A DNA stretch of 42,028 nt from Streptomyces antarcticus (GCF_026627255.1 NZ_JAPNLM010000045.1:1-42028); one strand, 5' to 3'; counted from the first letter of the stretch, positions 24,610 through 32,639 are shown. Notes: generated from the sequence alone by a model not told the origin. A program made the numbers and translations.

Positions 24610-25316
24610 TGCCGAAGAAGGCGGAGAGCGGTGCGACGACCGCCGATCTCCTCGCCTACCTCTTCGGTCCGGGCGAGCGCGACGAGCACACCGCCCCCCA
24701 CCTCGTCGCCGCCTGGGACCCGGGTCCGCCGTGCCCGGCCCGCGACCCCGGGCGCATGCCGCTCGCCGATCCGGCGCTGCTCCTGGACGCCCCCGTGGAG
24801 GCGCTGCGCGGTCCGAAGCCGGAAGAGCACGTGTGGCACGTCTCGGTCCGCAACGCGCCCGGTGACCGGCTGCTGTCGGACGCGGAATGGGCGGAGGTCG
24901 CCGCCGCCATGGTGCACGCCGCGGGCATCGCCGAGCACGGCGACGAGCAGGCCTGCCGGTGGATCGCGATGCGGCACGCGGACGACCACATCCACATCGC
25001 GGCGACCCTCGCCCGCCAGGATGGCCGGCACCCCCGCGTACGCGGCGACATCCTCAACATGCACACCGCCGCCCGGACCTTCGAAGCCCGCTGGGGCCTC
25101 ACCCCGATGTCCCCGCTCGACCGGACCGCGCGCCGACGGCCGGTAACCGGCGAGGCCGAGAAAGCCGCCCGCCGCGGCCTCGCCGAGACCGCCCGGGAGT
25201 CCCTGCAGCGCACCGTCCACACTGCGGCCGCGCTCGCCCACGGCGACACCGACCCAGGATGCCGGCTGTCAGGGCTGGATTCAGCCGAGATACGCGCCAA
25301 AGGGGCAATGAGTTGA
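24609..25316 (+). pseudogene. Relaxase/mobilisation nuclease, truncated
   Basis: The N-terminal 230 or so residues of an actinobacterial relaxase: PKKAESGATTADLLAYLFGP, HLVAAWDPG, HVWHVSVRNAPGDRLLSDAE, and the metal-binding motif RHADDHIHIAATLARQDG (His-x-Asp-x-x-His-x-His). It nicks plasmid DNA at the transfer origin in conjugative mobilisation. Full proteins are usually 450 or more residues; this one ends about residue 235, where the coding pattern runs into the 37-base repeat at 25285. The truncation therefore coincides with the repeat. A GTG at 24606 is an alternative start. Confidence 0.75.
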
Positions 25317-25321
25317 TCTTG
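25285..25321 (+). repeat. 37-base inverted repeat, left copy
   Basis: Starts CCGAGATACGCGCC and ends GATCTTG. It matches the reverse complement of 26437-26473 at 34 of 37 positions (mismatches at positions 6, 25 and 29). It ends the relaxase frame and bounds one side of the hydrolase segment. CCGAG is the outer end and CTTG faces the hydrolase gene. It resembles a terminal inverted repeat of a mobile element, but the family was not identified. Confidence 0.75.
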
Positions 25322-25582
25322 GTGTGACTCTATGCGTGGTCAGCGCAGTGATGCCGCTGTAAACGCGTACACCTCGCCCCGGCGGCCGGAATGGTCCGCC
25401 GCAGGTCGCGACGGTCACGGCGGGGCTCCGTCGCAGTGAAATCCGCTATTTACTACGGCAGTTGTGAACGCGTCTCCGCGATCGAGTACCCGCCCTCATG
25501 TGCTTCTGCTGTGCGGACTTGAGGGGAGGGGACTGTCGGTGCCCGACGCGGACCGGGCCTGGCGCCAGGCTGTTTGCCTGGG
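25322..25582. other. Non-coding left part of the repeat-bounded segment
   Basis: About 260 bases between the left repeat and the end of the hydrolase gene. Short frames here show no recognisable motif, and no transposase remnant was seen. Base composition is mixed, with an AT-richer patch near 25440-25470. Confidence 0.35.
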
Positions 25583-26320
25583 TCATGCCCCCAGATCCTC
25601 CGTCACGGGCAGGCACTCGGCGAGCAGGTCGACGACGTCGCGCCAGGCTCGCTGCGCGTGCTGTGGGTGGTAGCCGACGCCGGGGACCGTGGGGTGGTCG
25701 ACCGGCGGGTGGTGGAAGGCGTGCAAGGCGCCGCCGTAGACCGCGAGGCGCCAGTCGACGCCCGCGGCCTGCATCTCGGCGGTGAACGCGTTCCGTTGCA
25801 CGGGCGGCATGATCGGGTCTTCCGACCCGACCCCGGCCCACACCGGGCAGCGGATGCGCGCTGCCTCGCCCGGTCGGCCCGTGGTAGTTGCGTTGACTGT
25901 CCCGATCGCGCGCAGGTTGACGCCGTCGCGCCCGAGTTCCAGCGCGATGGCGCCCCCGGTGCCGTAGCCGATGGCGGCGATCCGGTCGGGGTCGGTCCGC
26001 GGTTCGGTGCGCAACACGTCGAGTGCCGCATGGCCGATGCCCCGCATCCGGTCGGGGTCGGCGAGCAGCGGCAGGCAACGGGCCAGCATCTCCTCGGGGT
26101 CGCCCAAATAGCGCCCGCCGTGAAGGTCGAAGGCCAGCGCTACGTATCCCAGCTCGGCGAGAGCATCGGCCCGGCGGCGCTCGACATCGCTGAGTCCCAT
26201 GCCCTCTGGTCCGAGCAGCACCGCGGGCCGGCGGTCGACACCGGCCGGGAGCGCGAGGTGCCCGATCATCGTCAAACCGTCCGCCGGGTACTCGACCGTA
26301 CGCGTCGTGATCGTCGTCAT
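25583..26320 (-). CDS. Dienelactone-hydrolase-like alpha/beta hydrolase without the usual nucleophile
   Basis: A 245-residue alpha/beta hydrolase of the dienelactone hydrolase family: RPAVLLGPEGMGLSDVERRR near residue 32, AFDLHGGRYLG, the elbow AAIGYGTGGAIALELG near 115-130, the acid GVGSEDPIMPP near 163, and the His in GGALHAFHHPPV near 200. In the family the elbow is GYCFGG with a nucleophilic Cys (or Ser); here the DNA reads Gly at that place, so activity is doubtful. No good ribosome site is seen before ATG 26320. A 21-base palindrome lies 41 bases upstream. It is the only gene within the inverted-repeat pair. Confidence 0.8.
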   Translation of the reverse strand: MTTITTRTVEYPADGLTMIGHLALPAGVDRRPAVLLGPEGMGLSDVERRRADALAELGYVALAFDLHGGRYLGDPEEMLARCLPLLADPDRMRGIGHAALDVLRTEPRTDPDRIAAIGYGTGGAIALELGRDGVNLRAIGTVNATTTGRPGEAARIRCPVWAGVGSEDPIMPPVQRNAFTAEMQAAGVDWRLAVYGGALHAFHHPPVDHPTVPGVGYHPQHAQRAWRDVVDLLAECLPVTEDLGA

Positions 26321-26360
26321 GAGACTGGACTGTAGTGATCGTCGAGCCCGGTTCGGCCGG

Positions 26361-26381
26361 TGTTCTGCCGCTGGCAGAACA
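26361..26381. promoter_or_regulatory. 21-base perfect palindrome upstream of the hydrolase gene
   Basis: TGTTCTGCC-GCT-GGCAGAACA has nine-base perfect arms and is the cleanest operator-like site in the window. It lies 41 bases before the hydrolase start and inside the repeat-bounded segment, so the segment carries its own control site. No regulator gene is adjacent; the binding protein is unknown. Confidence 0.65.
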
Positions 26382-26436
26382 GCGTGCGTGTTCCTCGTGT
26401 CCCCTCTGAAATTCGGGGGCCGAGCGCTCAGGGCTT

Positions 26437-26473
26437 CAAGATCATCTCGTTGCCCCTTTGGCGCGTACCTCGG
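26437..26473 (-). repeat. 37-base inverted repeat, right copy
   Basis: On the minus strand it starts CCGAGGTACGCGCC and ends GATCTTG, matching the left copy at 34 of 37 positions. The distance from outer end to outer end is 1189 bases. No clear target duplication is visible beside it (left flank TTCAG, right flank TCACA). Confidence 0.75.
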
Positions 26474-26589
26474 TCACACCCCAGCAGCGTGTGCTGCGGA
26501 TCTGGCCGAAGGAGCCCGGCGACGGACCCCGGGGCTGACGCAGCCGCGACGTAGGCTCGGCGGTCGAAGATCACAAGGGGGGATTCGGG

Positions 26590-26997
26590 ATGGACGTGAA
26601 CGAGCAGATCGAGGCGTCGCGGACGTGGGAGCACGGGGACCCCGGGCCCCGGCCGTACGACCCGAACTCCGCCGAGCTGATGCGCACGGCAGCGCTCCTG
26701 GAGCGGATGACCGTTCTGATCAAGGCCGATCCGGTGGCGTCGGCCCGGGTGCACGCCGCGAACGACCCGGCGATCCTCAGAGGCGCCGTACGGACGTCGG
26801 CCGGCCGGGAGCGGCTGCGGCTGACCTACGCCGAGGACCCGGGCATGTTGCTGTGGCTGAACACGAGCGCCATCGGACGGATTGTCCTCGCGCAAGTCGA
26901 GACGGCGGTGGACGCCCCGTACCCGGCCGTAGCGGCGGAGGCGATACGTACCGCGCCGACGCACCCGGGAGGCGGCGTGAGCGGTGAGTACGAGTAG
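26590..26997 (+). CDS. Hypothetical protein, 135 residues
   Basis: A soluble protein of unknown function with a strong ribosome site (AGGGGGGATTCGGG before ATG 26590). It is acidic and helical by appearance: ELMRTAALLERMTVLIKADP, ILRGAVRTSAGRERLRLTYA, GMLLWLNTSAIGRIVLAQ. It has no Cys, membrane segment or known motif that I can identify. It lies next to the right repeat and downstream of relaxase remnants, so it may belong to the same mobile DNA. Codon use is normal for the window, so the gene is likely real. Confidence 0.55.
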   Translation: MDVNEQIEASRTWEHGDPGPRPYDPNSAELMRTAALLERMTVLIKADPVASARVHAANDPAILRGAVRTSAGRERLRLTYAEDPGMLLWLNTSAIGRIVLAQVETAVDAPYPAVAAEAIRTAPTHPGGGVSGEYE

Positions 26998-27246
26998 GAC
27001 CGAATCGGGCGGTAAGCGGACAAAACGGGCCGGGTGTCGGGCTGTGGGGCAGGCGTGACCGGGCGCGCGCGGTGCCGGTCCCGGTGACCGGCGCGGTGGC
27101 CGGGACGGGCCCCGCCCGGGACCCGCCCCGCCCGGGACCGACCCCGCCCGGTGCCCTCCGCCCGGCCCCGCCCACGCCCGGCGCCGGCCTGGCTCCGGCC
27201 GCCCGGGGCCCGCCCGGTGCCATGCGCGTCGTGGGGTTCCCGCTGC
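26998..27246. other. Very GC-rich intergenic spacer with CCCGCCCGG repeats
   Basis: Between the hypothetical gene and the convergent PPOX gene. From 27090 to 27210 the strand is dominated by imperfect repeats of GGGACC/CCCCGCCCGG, which can fold in many ways and may end transcription from both sides. No convincing gene; a 61-codon Pro/Ala-rich frame here is a by-product of the repeats. Confidence 0.4.
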
Positions 27247-27861
27247 TCACCGGGTAGGGCGTGACTCCTGTGCTGCCCGCGCGGTGAAGTAGTCCGCGTC
27301 CTTCGGCCGGTCGGCCGGCTGGGCGGGGCGTGGGCCCGGCACCAGGTGCGGTATGTACTTGGAGCAGTGGATGTAGGCCTCTTCGACGGTGAGGCGGACC
27401 CACATCTCGGGGGCGCGGCCCGGCGCGACGTCCTGGGGCAGGCGGGGGTGCGCCGAGCGGAGGTCGGCGTCGAGGTGGAGCTGGGCGACGCCGTTGACGT
27501 GCAGGCCGACGTGGTCGTGCGTGAAGTCGACGAAGAGCATGCCGAGGTGCGGGTTCTCCGTCATGTTGCCGGCGCTGGCGAGCACGCCGTTCCCCCGGAA
27601 CTCCGGATAGGCGAGGGTGTGTTCGTCCAGCACGTGCACGAAGCCGGGCGGACCCGCCCGGAAACTGGCGTCGCATTCCCCGCGGGAGTCCGCGGTGGCC
27701 AGGAAGACCATGCTCTGGCGGCCTATGAACTCCTGCATCTCGGCCGTGAGGCGGGGATGCACCTGCTGGTCGTAGAACCGTGCGGCGCGGTCGGCGCTGC
27801 CCATGTGCTGCTGCAGCCGGTGTTCACCTGCTGATCCGAAAGCGGGCGGGGGGAAGGTCAC
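27247..27861 (-). CDS. Pyridoxamine 5'-phosphate oxidase-fold (PPOX) flavin protein
   Basis: A 204-residue split-barrel flavin-binding protein: QEFIGRQSMVFLATADSRGE, the phosphate-binding DASFRAGPPGFVHVLD, LAYPEFRGNGVLASAGNMTE, HLGMLFVDF and VNGVAQLHLDADL. This is the PPOX-type FMN protein often placed beside flavohemoglobin-type genes. The start is GTG 27861 (VTFPPPAFGS). It is 35 bases downstream of the flavohemoprotein on the same strand, so both are probably one operon for reactive-nitrogen or oxygen handling. Its own reaction is unknown. Confidence 0.82.
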   Translation of the reverse strand: MTFPPPAFGSAGEHRLQQHMGSADRAARFYDQQVHPRLTAEMQEFIGRQSMVFLATADSRGECDASFRAGPPGFVHVLDEHTLAYPEFRGNGVLASAGNMTENPHLGMLFVDFTHDHVGLHVNGVAQLHLDADLRSAHPRLPQDVAPGRAPEMWVRLTVEEAYIHCSKYIPHLVPGPRPAQPADRPKDADYFTARAAQESRPTR

Positions 27862-27896
27862 GGGGGTTCTCCTGGCAGGTTCGGCACGGGTGTGTC

Positions 27897-29234
27897 TCAG
27901 GAAGCGGACAGGATGGGGGTCTCGAAGGGGTCGTGGTGGATGTGGTCGGGCGCAGTGCCGTGCTGCGTGAGCGTCTTGCTCGCGGAGACCACCATCGGGG
28001 CCGGCCCGCTGAGAAAGACGTCGTGCTGGTACCACGGGCCGTACTCGGCGAGAACCTGCGGCAGGGATCCCCGGATGCCGGGGATGTGCTCGTGGGAGAC
28101 GGCGCCCCTGATGGACAGCCAGTGGTGCTGCTGCGCCATCCGGAGCATGTCGTCGACCCCGTACAGCTCGGCGCCGGTACGGGCTCCGAGGAACAGATCG
28201 ACCTGGTGCCGTCCGCCGCGACGGGCCACGTCCTCGACGATCGCGCGGATCGGTGCGAGACCGGTGCCGCCCGCCACGCAGAGCAGGTCGCTGTGGACGG
28301 CGGCGTCCAGCACCATGTCCCCCATGGGTGCGCCGAGTTGGACTACGTCTCCGACGGCAGAGCGGTGTACGAGCGCGTCGCTGACCGAACCGCCGCTCAC
28401 CGCGCGCACGTGGAAGGTGAGGGTGCCGTCCCGACGGGGTGCGTTGGCCGGCGAGTAATAGCGCCACTGCTTGGGCCACCAGGGAGTTTCGAGGCTGGCG
28501 TACTGCCCGGCCGCGTACGGGTACGGCATGTGGGGCCGCACGGTCACCTCGGCGATGCCGTGTCCGCGCAGGACCTTGTGCACCACAGTGGCGGGCCACA
28601 CCGCGGGCCGCTGCGCCTCGTCCTGCTCGGCAGCGCTGATCATGACGTCGGCGACCACCCCGTACGCCTTGGTCCAGGCCGCCGCGATGTCCGCGGTCCA
28701 GGCCGGGCCGGCGTAGCGGGCCAGAGCAGCGAGGAGGCACTCGCCCACGGCGGGGAAGTGCGCGCTGAGGGTGCCGAACTTGCGGTGGTCGCGACCGAGG
28801 TGGCCGCAGAAGCCGACCAGGCGCTCCGGGTCGTCGACCAGGTCCACGATGCGCAGCAGCGCGCGCAGCAGGCGCCCGCGCTGGGCGTCCATTCCCGGCG
28901 GGAACATGGGACGGACCTCGGGGTAGCGGGCGAAGAGGATCGCATAGAAATAGACCGTCATGTCCGCGGCGAACGGCTCCACGACGGAGACGGAAGCCCG
29001 TATGAGGGCGATTTCGTGGGCCGAGAGCGGCGGCTCGGCGCCGGCCGGCTCGCCGACGGCGCCGGCCTGGGCGGGAACTGCGCGGGGGCCCGAGCCCTCC
29101 GGGCCCGGGTGGGGGTGTGCGTGTGCGGGCGGGTGTGTGGACGGGTGTGTCGGGCGTCCGATCCGGAACTTCAAGAGACCGGCGCTCCTCCCGTCGATAT
29201 GCGAGTCGGCCGCAGGCGTCCGACGCTGTGGCAC
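27897..29234 (-). CDS. Flavohemoprotein (globin plus NAD(P)H reductase), NO-dioxygenase type
   Basis: A 445-residue protein. After a low-complexity Pro/His-rich start, residues 70-200 are a globin: FYAILFARYPEVRPMFP with the B10 Tyr, and GRDHRKFGTLSAHFPAVGEC with the proximal His. Residues 215-300 form the FAD domain (YAAGQYASL, WRYYSPANAP) and 305-440 the NAD(P) domain (VAGGTGLAPIRAIVEDV, FLSGPAPMVV). Such proteins turn nitric oxide into nitrate using O2 and NAD(P)H. ATG 29234 is the longest start; the true start could be later since the first 60 residues are unusual. The PPOX gene follows. Confidence 0.85.
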   Translation of the reverse strand: MPQRRTPAADSHIDGRSAGLLKFRIGRPTHPSTHPPAHAHPHPGPEGSGPRAVPAQAGAVGEPAGAEPPLSAHEIALIRASVSVVEPFAADMTVYFYAILFARYPEVRPMFPPGMDAQRGRLLRALLRIVDLVDDPERLVGFCGHLGRDHRKFGTLSAHFPAVGECLLAALARYAGPAWTADIAAAWTKAYGVVADVMISAAEQDEAQRPAVWPATVVHKVLRGHGIAEVTVRPHMPYPYAAGQYASLETPWWPKQWRYYSPANAPRRDGTLTFHVRAVSGGSVSDALVHRSAVGDVVQLGAPMGDMVLDAAVHSDLLCVAGGTGLAPIRAIVEDVARRGGRHQVDLFLGARTGAELYGVDDMLRMAQQHHWLSIRGAVSHEHIPGIRGSLPQVLAEYGPWYQHDVFLSGPAPMVVSASKTLTQHGTAPDHIHHDPFETPILSAS

Positions 29235-29329
29235 GCGCGGTCACCGCCTCGCAGCTTGCGGTGGGAGGCGTCCTCGCCCGATCTGCCTCCTGGGAGGGTG
29301 GCGGTCGTGGCGGCGACGGGGGCAGGCAT
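29171..29329 (-). CDS. Possible leader peptide upstream of the flavohemoprotein
   Basis: A 52-codon frame begins with ATG 29329 directly behind AGGAGGACTC, the strongest ribosome site in this area, and ends inside the flavohemoprotein start region in a different frame. It reads MPAPVAATTATLPGGRSGED and later DRACHSVGRLRP; no family is recognised. It may be a translated leader that controls the flavohemoprotein. It could also be the original start of that gene with a later frameshift. The upstream gap up to 29531 holds no gene. Confidence 0.35.
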   Translation of the reverse strand: MPAPVAATTATLPGGRSGEDASHRKLRGGDRACHSVGRLRPTRISTGGAPVS

Positions 29330-29531
29330 GAGTCCTCCTGTTGGGGGTGGGCATCGGAAAGCGGACCAAGCAGTTCCGGACGCTACCCGATCATGGGTGT
29401 GACTCAGAAGTAGCAACGGCCCGCGGCAACCGGCACGGCTGATTCCGCGTGCTACGCATACCCCGCCCAGGGGATTTCATCTGCCGGCTGTTCAGGAGAT
29501 CCGGTGGGTGGCCGATGGCCTGGCCCTGTGG

Positions 29532-29897
29532 TCAGGGTCGGTCGTCGGTGACGTCCATGGCCACCTCGTAGGAGAGCTCGTAGTCCGCGCCGCTCTTCAC
29601 GAATCGCGCGGTCTGGATGCCTGCCCCCACATCCGCGTCGCTCAGCGTCACCGAGCCGATGACATCCCACACGCTGCCCTCCGCCGCCGGCCTCACGGCC
29701 AGCGCGAGCGTGCCCGACCCCAGCAGGGGTCTGGTCACCTCGGGCGTGTTGGTCTCACCGGTCCCGGCTTCACCCTGCCAGATCTCTTCCCCGTCCCAGA
29801 GGATCTTGACCCTGTCGACGCCCTGGCTCCCGGGCGCCTGCGGCGACGAGCAGAAGACGAAGGGGATTCTGACCTCGTTGGCGTGCGACATCGTCAT
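29532..29897 (-). CDS. Hypothetical beta-rich protein, 121 residues
   Basis: Starts MTMSHANEVRIPFVFCSS and continues VDRVKILWDGEEIWQGEAG, TLALAVRPAAEGSVWDVIG and SADYELSYEVAMDV. The alternating pattern suggests a beta-sandwich; no family is recognised. There is a GCGGAG ribosome site before ATG 29897. The same frame is open upstream into the ion-channel remnant without a stop, so a channel-plus-domain fusion is also possible. Confidence 0.55.
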   Translation of the reverse strand: MTMSHANEVRIPFVFCSSPQAPGSQGVDRVKILWDGEEIWQGEAGTGETNTPEVTRPLLGSGTLALAVRPAAEGSVWDVIGSVTLSDADVGAGIQTARFVKSGADYELSYEVAMDVTDDRP

Positions 29898-30079
29898 CTC
29901 CGCGAGGGTGGGTGGCGGCAGTTCTGAGCCCTGCGTACGGGGCGGGCCCTGGAAGGGCTTCGCCCGTACCCCACCACCCTCACCCGGAGGTCCGCGGTCG
30001 GCCACAGCTCGCCGCCAGCCAGGTGAACGGGGCCCGACGCGGACGCGAGGGTCAGGGAGCCACGGGTCAGGCCGCTCGG

Positions 30080-30576
30080 GTGGCGTGGAGGACTGACGTC
30101 TTTCCAGCCCGATCCGGACCGCCCCGACCATGACTTTCGCGATCAGGCCCACGAGGATGAGATCGGCCACCATCTGGCACGTGGTCAGCACGCGCGCCGT
30201 TTGCGAGACGGGCACGATGTCGCGGAAGCCGACAGTGGCGAAGACGGTCACCGTGAAGTACAGGGCATCGTTCCTGTTGAGCGATTCGGAGAAGGAGCGC
30301 CCTCCGTGCTCCTGCGCGTACAGGAAGTACGTGGCCGCGAACAACAGCAGAGGGGGCCGCGGTGGTCAGCGCCTCGATGGCGCGCAGCCGAGGGTGCGGC
30401 GAACCGGTGATGCCGACCGCCTGCAGGGCCAGCAGTCCGCCGATCGCCAGCAGGCCCGGGACGAGCACCGTCGCGATGCGCTGGTCGAGATCACGGTCGA
30501 TGGGGAGCGTGTAGTAGCCCGTGGTGGCCGCTGCCACCACGACGCCGGAACGCAGGAACGGCAGGAGCAGGCGCAT
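30080..30576 (-). pseudogene. Two-membrane-segment ion (potassium) channel, frameshifted
   Basis: From ATG 30576 the frame reads RLLLPFLRSGVVVAAATTGY and VLVPGLLAIGGLLALQAVGI, then breaks at a run of five C (plus-strand G at 30352-30356) and resumes in another frame with LFAATYFLYAQEHGGRSFSE, a pore loop ALYFTVTVFATVGFRDIVPV and a final membrane helix. The selectivity filter, normally TVG(Y/F)GD, reads TVGFRD. One extra or missing C restores the frame. Beyond the last helix the frame stays open into the next gene without a stop. Confidence 0.7.
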
Positions 30577-30856
30577 GTGCTGCGGGTGCACCCGCCGGCG
30601 GCCCCGGTCGGGGCTCTGACAGGACCGGGGTCCCGTTCCTCACCCCGGGCTCAGGGTTCCTGACGCCGTGGATGGCCGGACCGGCGTCGTCCAGGCGTCC
30701 CACGGTTCAGGGGCTCTGGCGTGCCGGGGGGGCACGGAGCGGCGTAGAGTCCCGTCGGTCACCTCCCGGGCGGCGGCGCGGGCCAGCGTCCAAGCCTGCT
30801 CCAACCGGGCATCGAGGGGCGGTGGCTCCGGGTCGGCGGGGACGAGGGTGCGGTTT

Positions 30857-31216
30857 GGGCGGGGTCGAGCGGATCGAGCAGCGGACCGACACCTTGACGC
30901 ACTGGGTGACGAAGTTCGGTGGTGTAGTAGCGAGTTCGACGCGGAGATCACCGAGCAGGTCCCCGACGAGCGCGTCGCCTGGGCCACGGTCGGCGGGGAA
31001 GTGGAGCAGGCCGGTGTGATCACCTTCCACCACCACCTTGCCGACAACAAGTCGAAGGTGATGCTCCAGCTCGACTACGACCCTGAAGGCTTCACCGAGA
31101 ACGTCGGCGACAAGCTCGGCTTCGTCAAGCGCCAGAACACGGGCGACCTGAAGCGGCTCAAGGAGTACATCGAGGACCGCGGCCGCGAGACCGGATCCTG
31201 GCGCGGCGAAGTCTGA
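30857..31216 (+). pseudogene. SRPBCC (polyketide-cyclase-like) protein remnant
   Basis: The C-terminal part reads EFDAEITEQVPDERVAWATV, a helix-grip-fold core, then LDYDPEGFTENVGDKLGFVK and LKRLKEYIEDRGRETGSWRG. The preceding piece, IEQRTDTLTHWVTKFGG, is in another frame, with the shift near 30915. The usual N-terminal segment is missing. So it is a truncated, frameshifted copy of a Streptomyces SRPBCC family protein that would bind a hydrophobic ligand. Confidence 0.65.
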
Positions 31217-31358
31217 CCAGCCCATCGCGTGAACCACACCGTGGGGGTCTTGATCGTTTGCGTCCGTCCGAGGTGGAGCGGGCTAGCTTCCCCGGGGCGG
31301 TTGCCGGCGAGGCGCCGACCGGACGGCCGCGCACCCGAGGGAGGAGGCCGGACGCGCC

Positions 31359-31396
31359 CTCGCCCCGGCAGAACTCGGCGAGTCTGCCGGGGCGAG
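31359..31396. terminator. Strong hairpin between SRPBCC remnant and SapA-like gene
   Basis: Fourteen-base perfect arms, CTCGCCCCGGCAGA (31359-31372) and TCTGCCGGGGCGAG (31383-31396), with a ten-base loop. It lies after the SRPBCC remnant and after the end of the convergent SapA-like gene, so it can terminate both. No other feature is seen between 31217 and 31493. Confidence 0.7.
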
Positions 31397-31493
31397 CCGG
31401 ACCACGGAGGTTCCCGTGCGGTCGTCGGGTCGCAGGTCCTGCCCCCGACGACCGCACGACGGCACAGAACGTCGCGGTCAGGAGGAGCTCGGG

Positions 31494-31943
31494 TCAGCGG
31501 ACCTCGGTGACCCGGTGCTCCTTGCGCGCGCCACAGTTGGAGTTGTATACCTGCACGTGCACGTTGCTGATGCCCCCGCCCCAGTCGACGCAGTGGCCCT
31601 TGCCGTACACGTAGGCCGGGCCCGCGTACGACGTGTACCGGCCGTAGTCCTCGCCCCGCGCCGAGGTTGCGTTGACTTCGATCCAGAGGGCCATGTCCAC
31701 GGCCGCACCCGGGTTGTTGCGGATGGTCGCGACGCAGTTCTTGCCGTTCGAGGCGTTGTACGTCAGGTAGACGGTGCCCAGCGAGCCGATGGCGGCCGAG
31801 TTCACGGTCTTGTAGGCGCTTCCGCAGACCTTCTGCGGCGTGGTGTTGGGCGCGGCGGTGGCGGGCGCCGCCAGCGCGGTCGTGGCCCCCAGGGCCAGGG
31901 CGGCGAACGCGGTGGTGGTAAGGACGGAACGGGTGAATCTCAT
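31494..31943 (-). CDS. Secreted spore-associated protein A (SapA)-like protein
   Basis: A 149-residue protein with a clear Sec signal (MRFTRSVLTTTAFAALALGA ... ALAAPATAAP, cleavage near residue 31). The mature part begins KVCGSAYKTVNSAAIGSLGT, continues VYLTYNASNGKNCVATIRNN and ends TSYAGPAYVYGKGHCVDWGG, with four Cys likely forming two disulfides. This pattern is shared with SapA-like secreted proteins of Streptomyces, some linked to the spore surface. GGGGGAAAC gives the ribosome site before ATG 31943. Monocistronic between hairpins. Confidence 0.7.
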   Translation of the reverse strand: MRFTRSVLTTTAFAALALGATTALAAPATAAPNTTPQKVCGSAYKTVNSAAIGSLGTVYLTYNASNGKNCVATIRNNPGAAVDMALWIEVNATSARGEDYGRYTSYAGPAYVYGKGHCVDWGGGISNVHVQVYNSNCGARKEHRVTEVR

Positions 31944-32129
31944 GTTTCCCCCTGGTGGTCATTGGAGTTGGTCGCTCCTGCATGGTGTGACATGAAGGAC
32001 GGCGGAACGGTTGCGCATCGTCGGCAAAAGATGCGACCGCGCCGCCTGATTGGCACCTTCTCGGCGCTCCCGGGCCTGGGACGCTTCGAGAGTGAGCAGC
32101 GCTTTCCCCGAGACAGGGCGGCCTGACGG

Positions 32130-32161
32130 GGCCCCGGGGCGTGGTGCCGTGCCCCGGGGCC
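32130..32161. terminator. Strong hairpin upstream of the SapA-like gene
   Basis: Perfect eleven-base arms GGCCCCGGGGC (32130-32140) and GCCCCGGGGCC (32151-32161) with a ten-base loop. It lies in the gap 31944-32297, which otherwise holds no recognised gene. It could end transcription from the HNH remnant side before the SapA-like promoter. Confidence 0.6.
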
Positions 32162-32297
32162 AGTCGGCAGAGTCCTGGCGGTGGGTGTCCGGCGGCCGCC
32201 GGGAGATTGCGCGGGTGCGGGGAGGGGGAACCCGCGACACGACGACAACGTCCACGGCCCCGGGATGGTCACGACCCGGGCAGCGGGCGTGATCGGA

Positions 32298-32498
32298 CTA
32301 CTGCCGACGCGAGCGGGCGGAGACGCCGACGAGGGTGACGTCGGAGCCGAGGTCGTTGGCGTAGCGGCGGCGGCGTTCGGTAGTCCACCCGTAGCCACTC
32401 GCTGCCGCCGACCGCCGCTCGACGGCGGCCCATTCCCGCTCCATCACCACACCCACCGCAGAGCCGCCGCGGCCTCCGGGCAACAGACCCCGGCGCAA
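32298..32498 (-). pseudogene. HNH endonuclease family (DUF1524-like) remnant
   Basis: The frame reads EREWAAVERRSAAASGYGWT followed by TERRRRYANDLGSDVTLVGV and SARSRRQ. This corresponds to the region after the catalytic HNH motif in secreted Streptomyces HNH proteins, where W(S/T)..ERR.YANDLGD...L..V...SNRSK is typical. The His/Asn catalytic part upstream and the C-terminal end are missing. A decayed fragment only. Confidence 0.5.
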
Positions 32499-32639
32499 GC
32501 CGTCGTTTCTGCCCGCCTACAGCAGGCCGCACCCGGCCAGGCGTGCGGGGCATACGCGCGGCGGCGGCGCCCGCTCGCGGCCGCCGCGGCGCGGTGTGCG
32601 GCGGTGCGCTGCCCGCTAGGTGGGCGGGCGCGCCGGGGC

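Noticed and set aside
27072..27257. Proline-rich 61-codon frame in the GC-rich spacer
   Set aside because: Explained by CCCGCCCGG repeats; no ribosome site and no family.
29395..29412. GGTGTGACTC near 29395 shared with 25321
   Set aside because: Ten-base match only; expected by chance in 42 kb and not part of the 37-base repeat.
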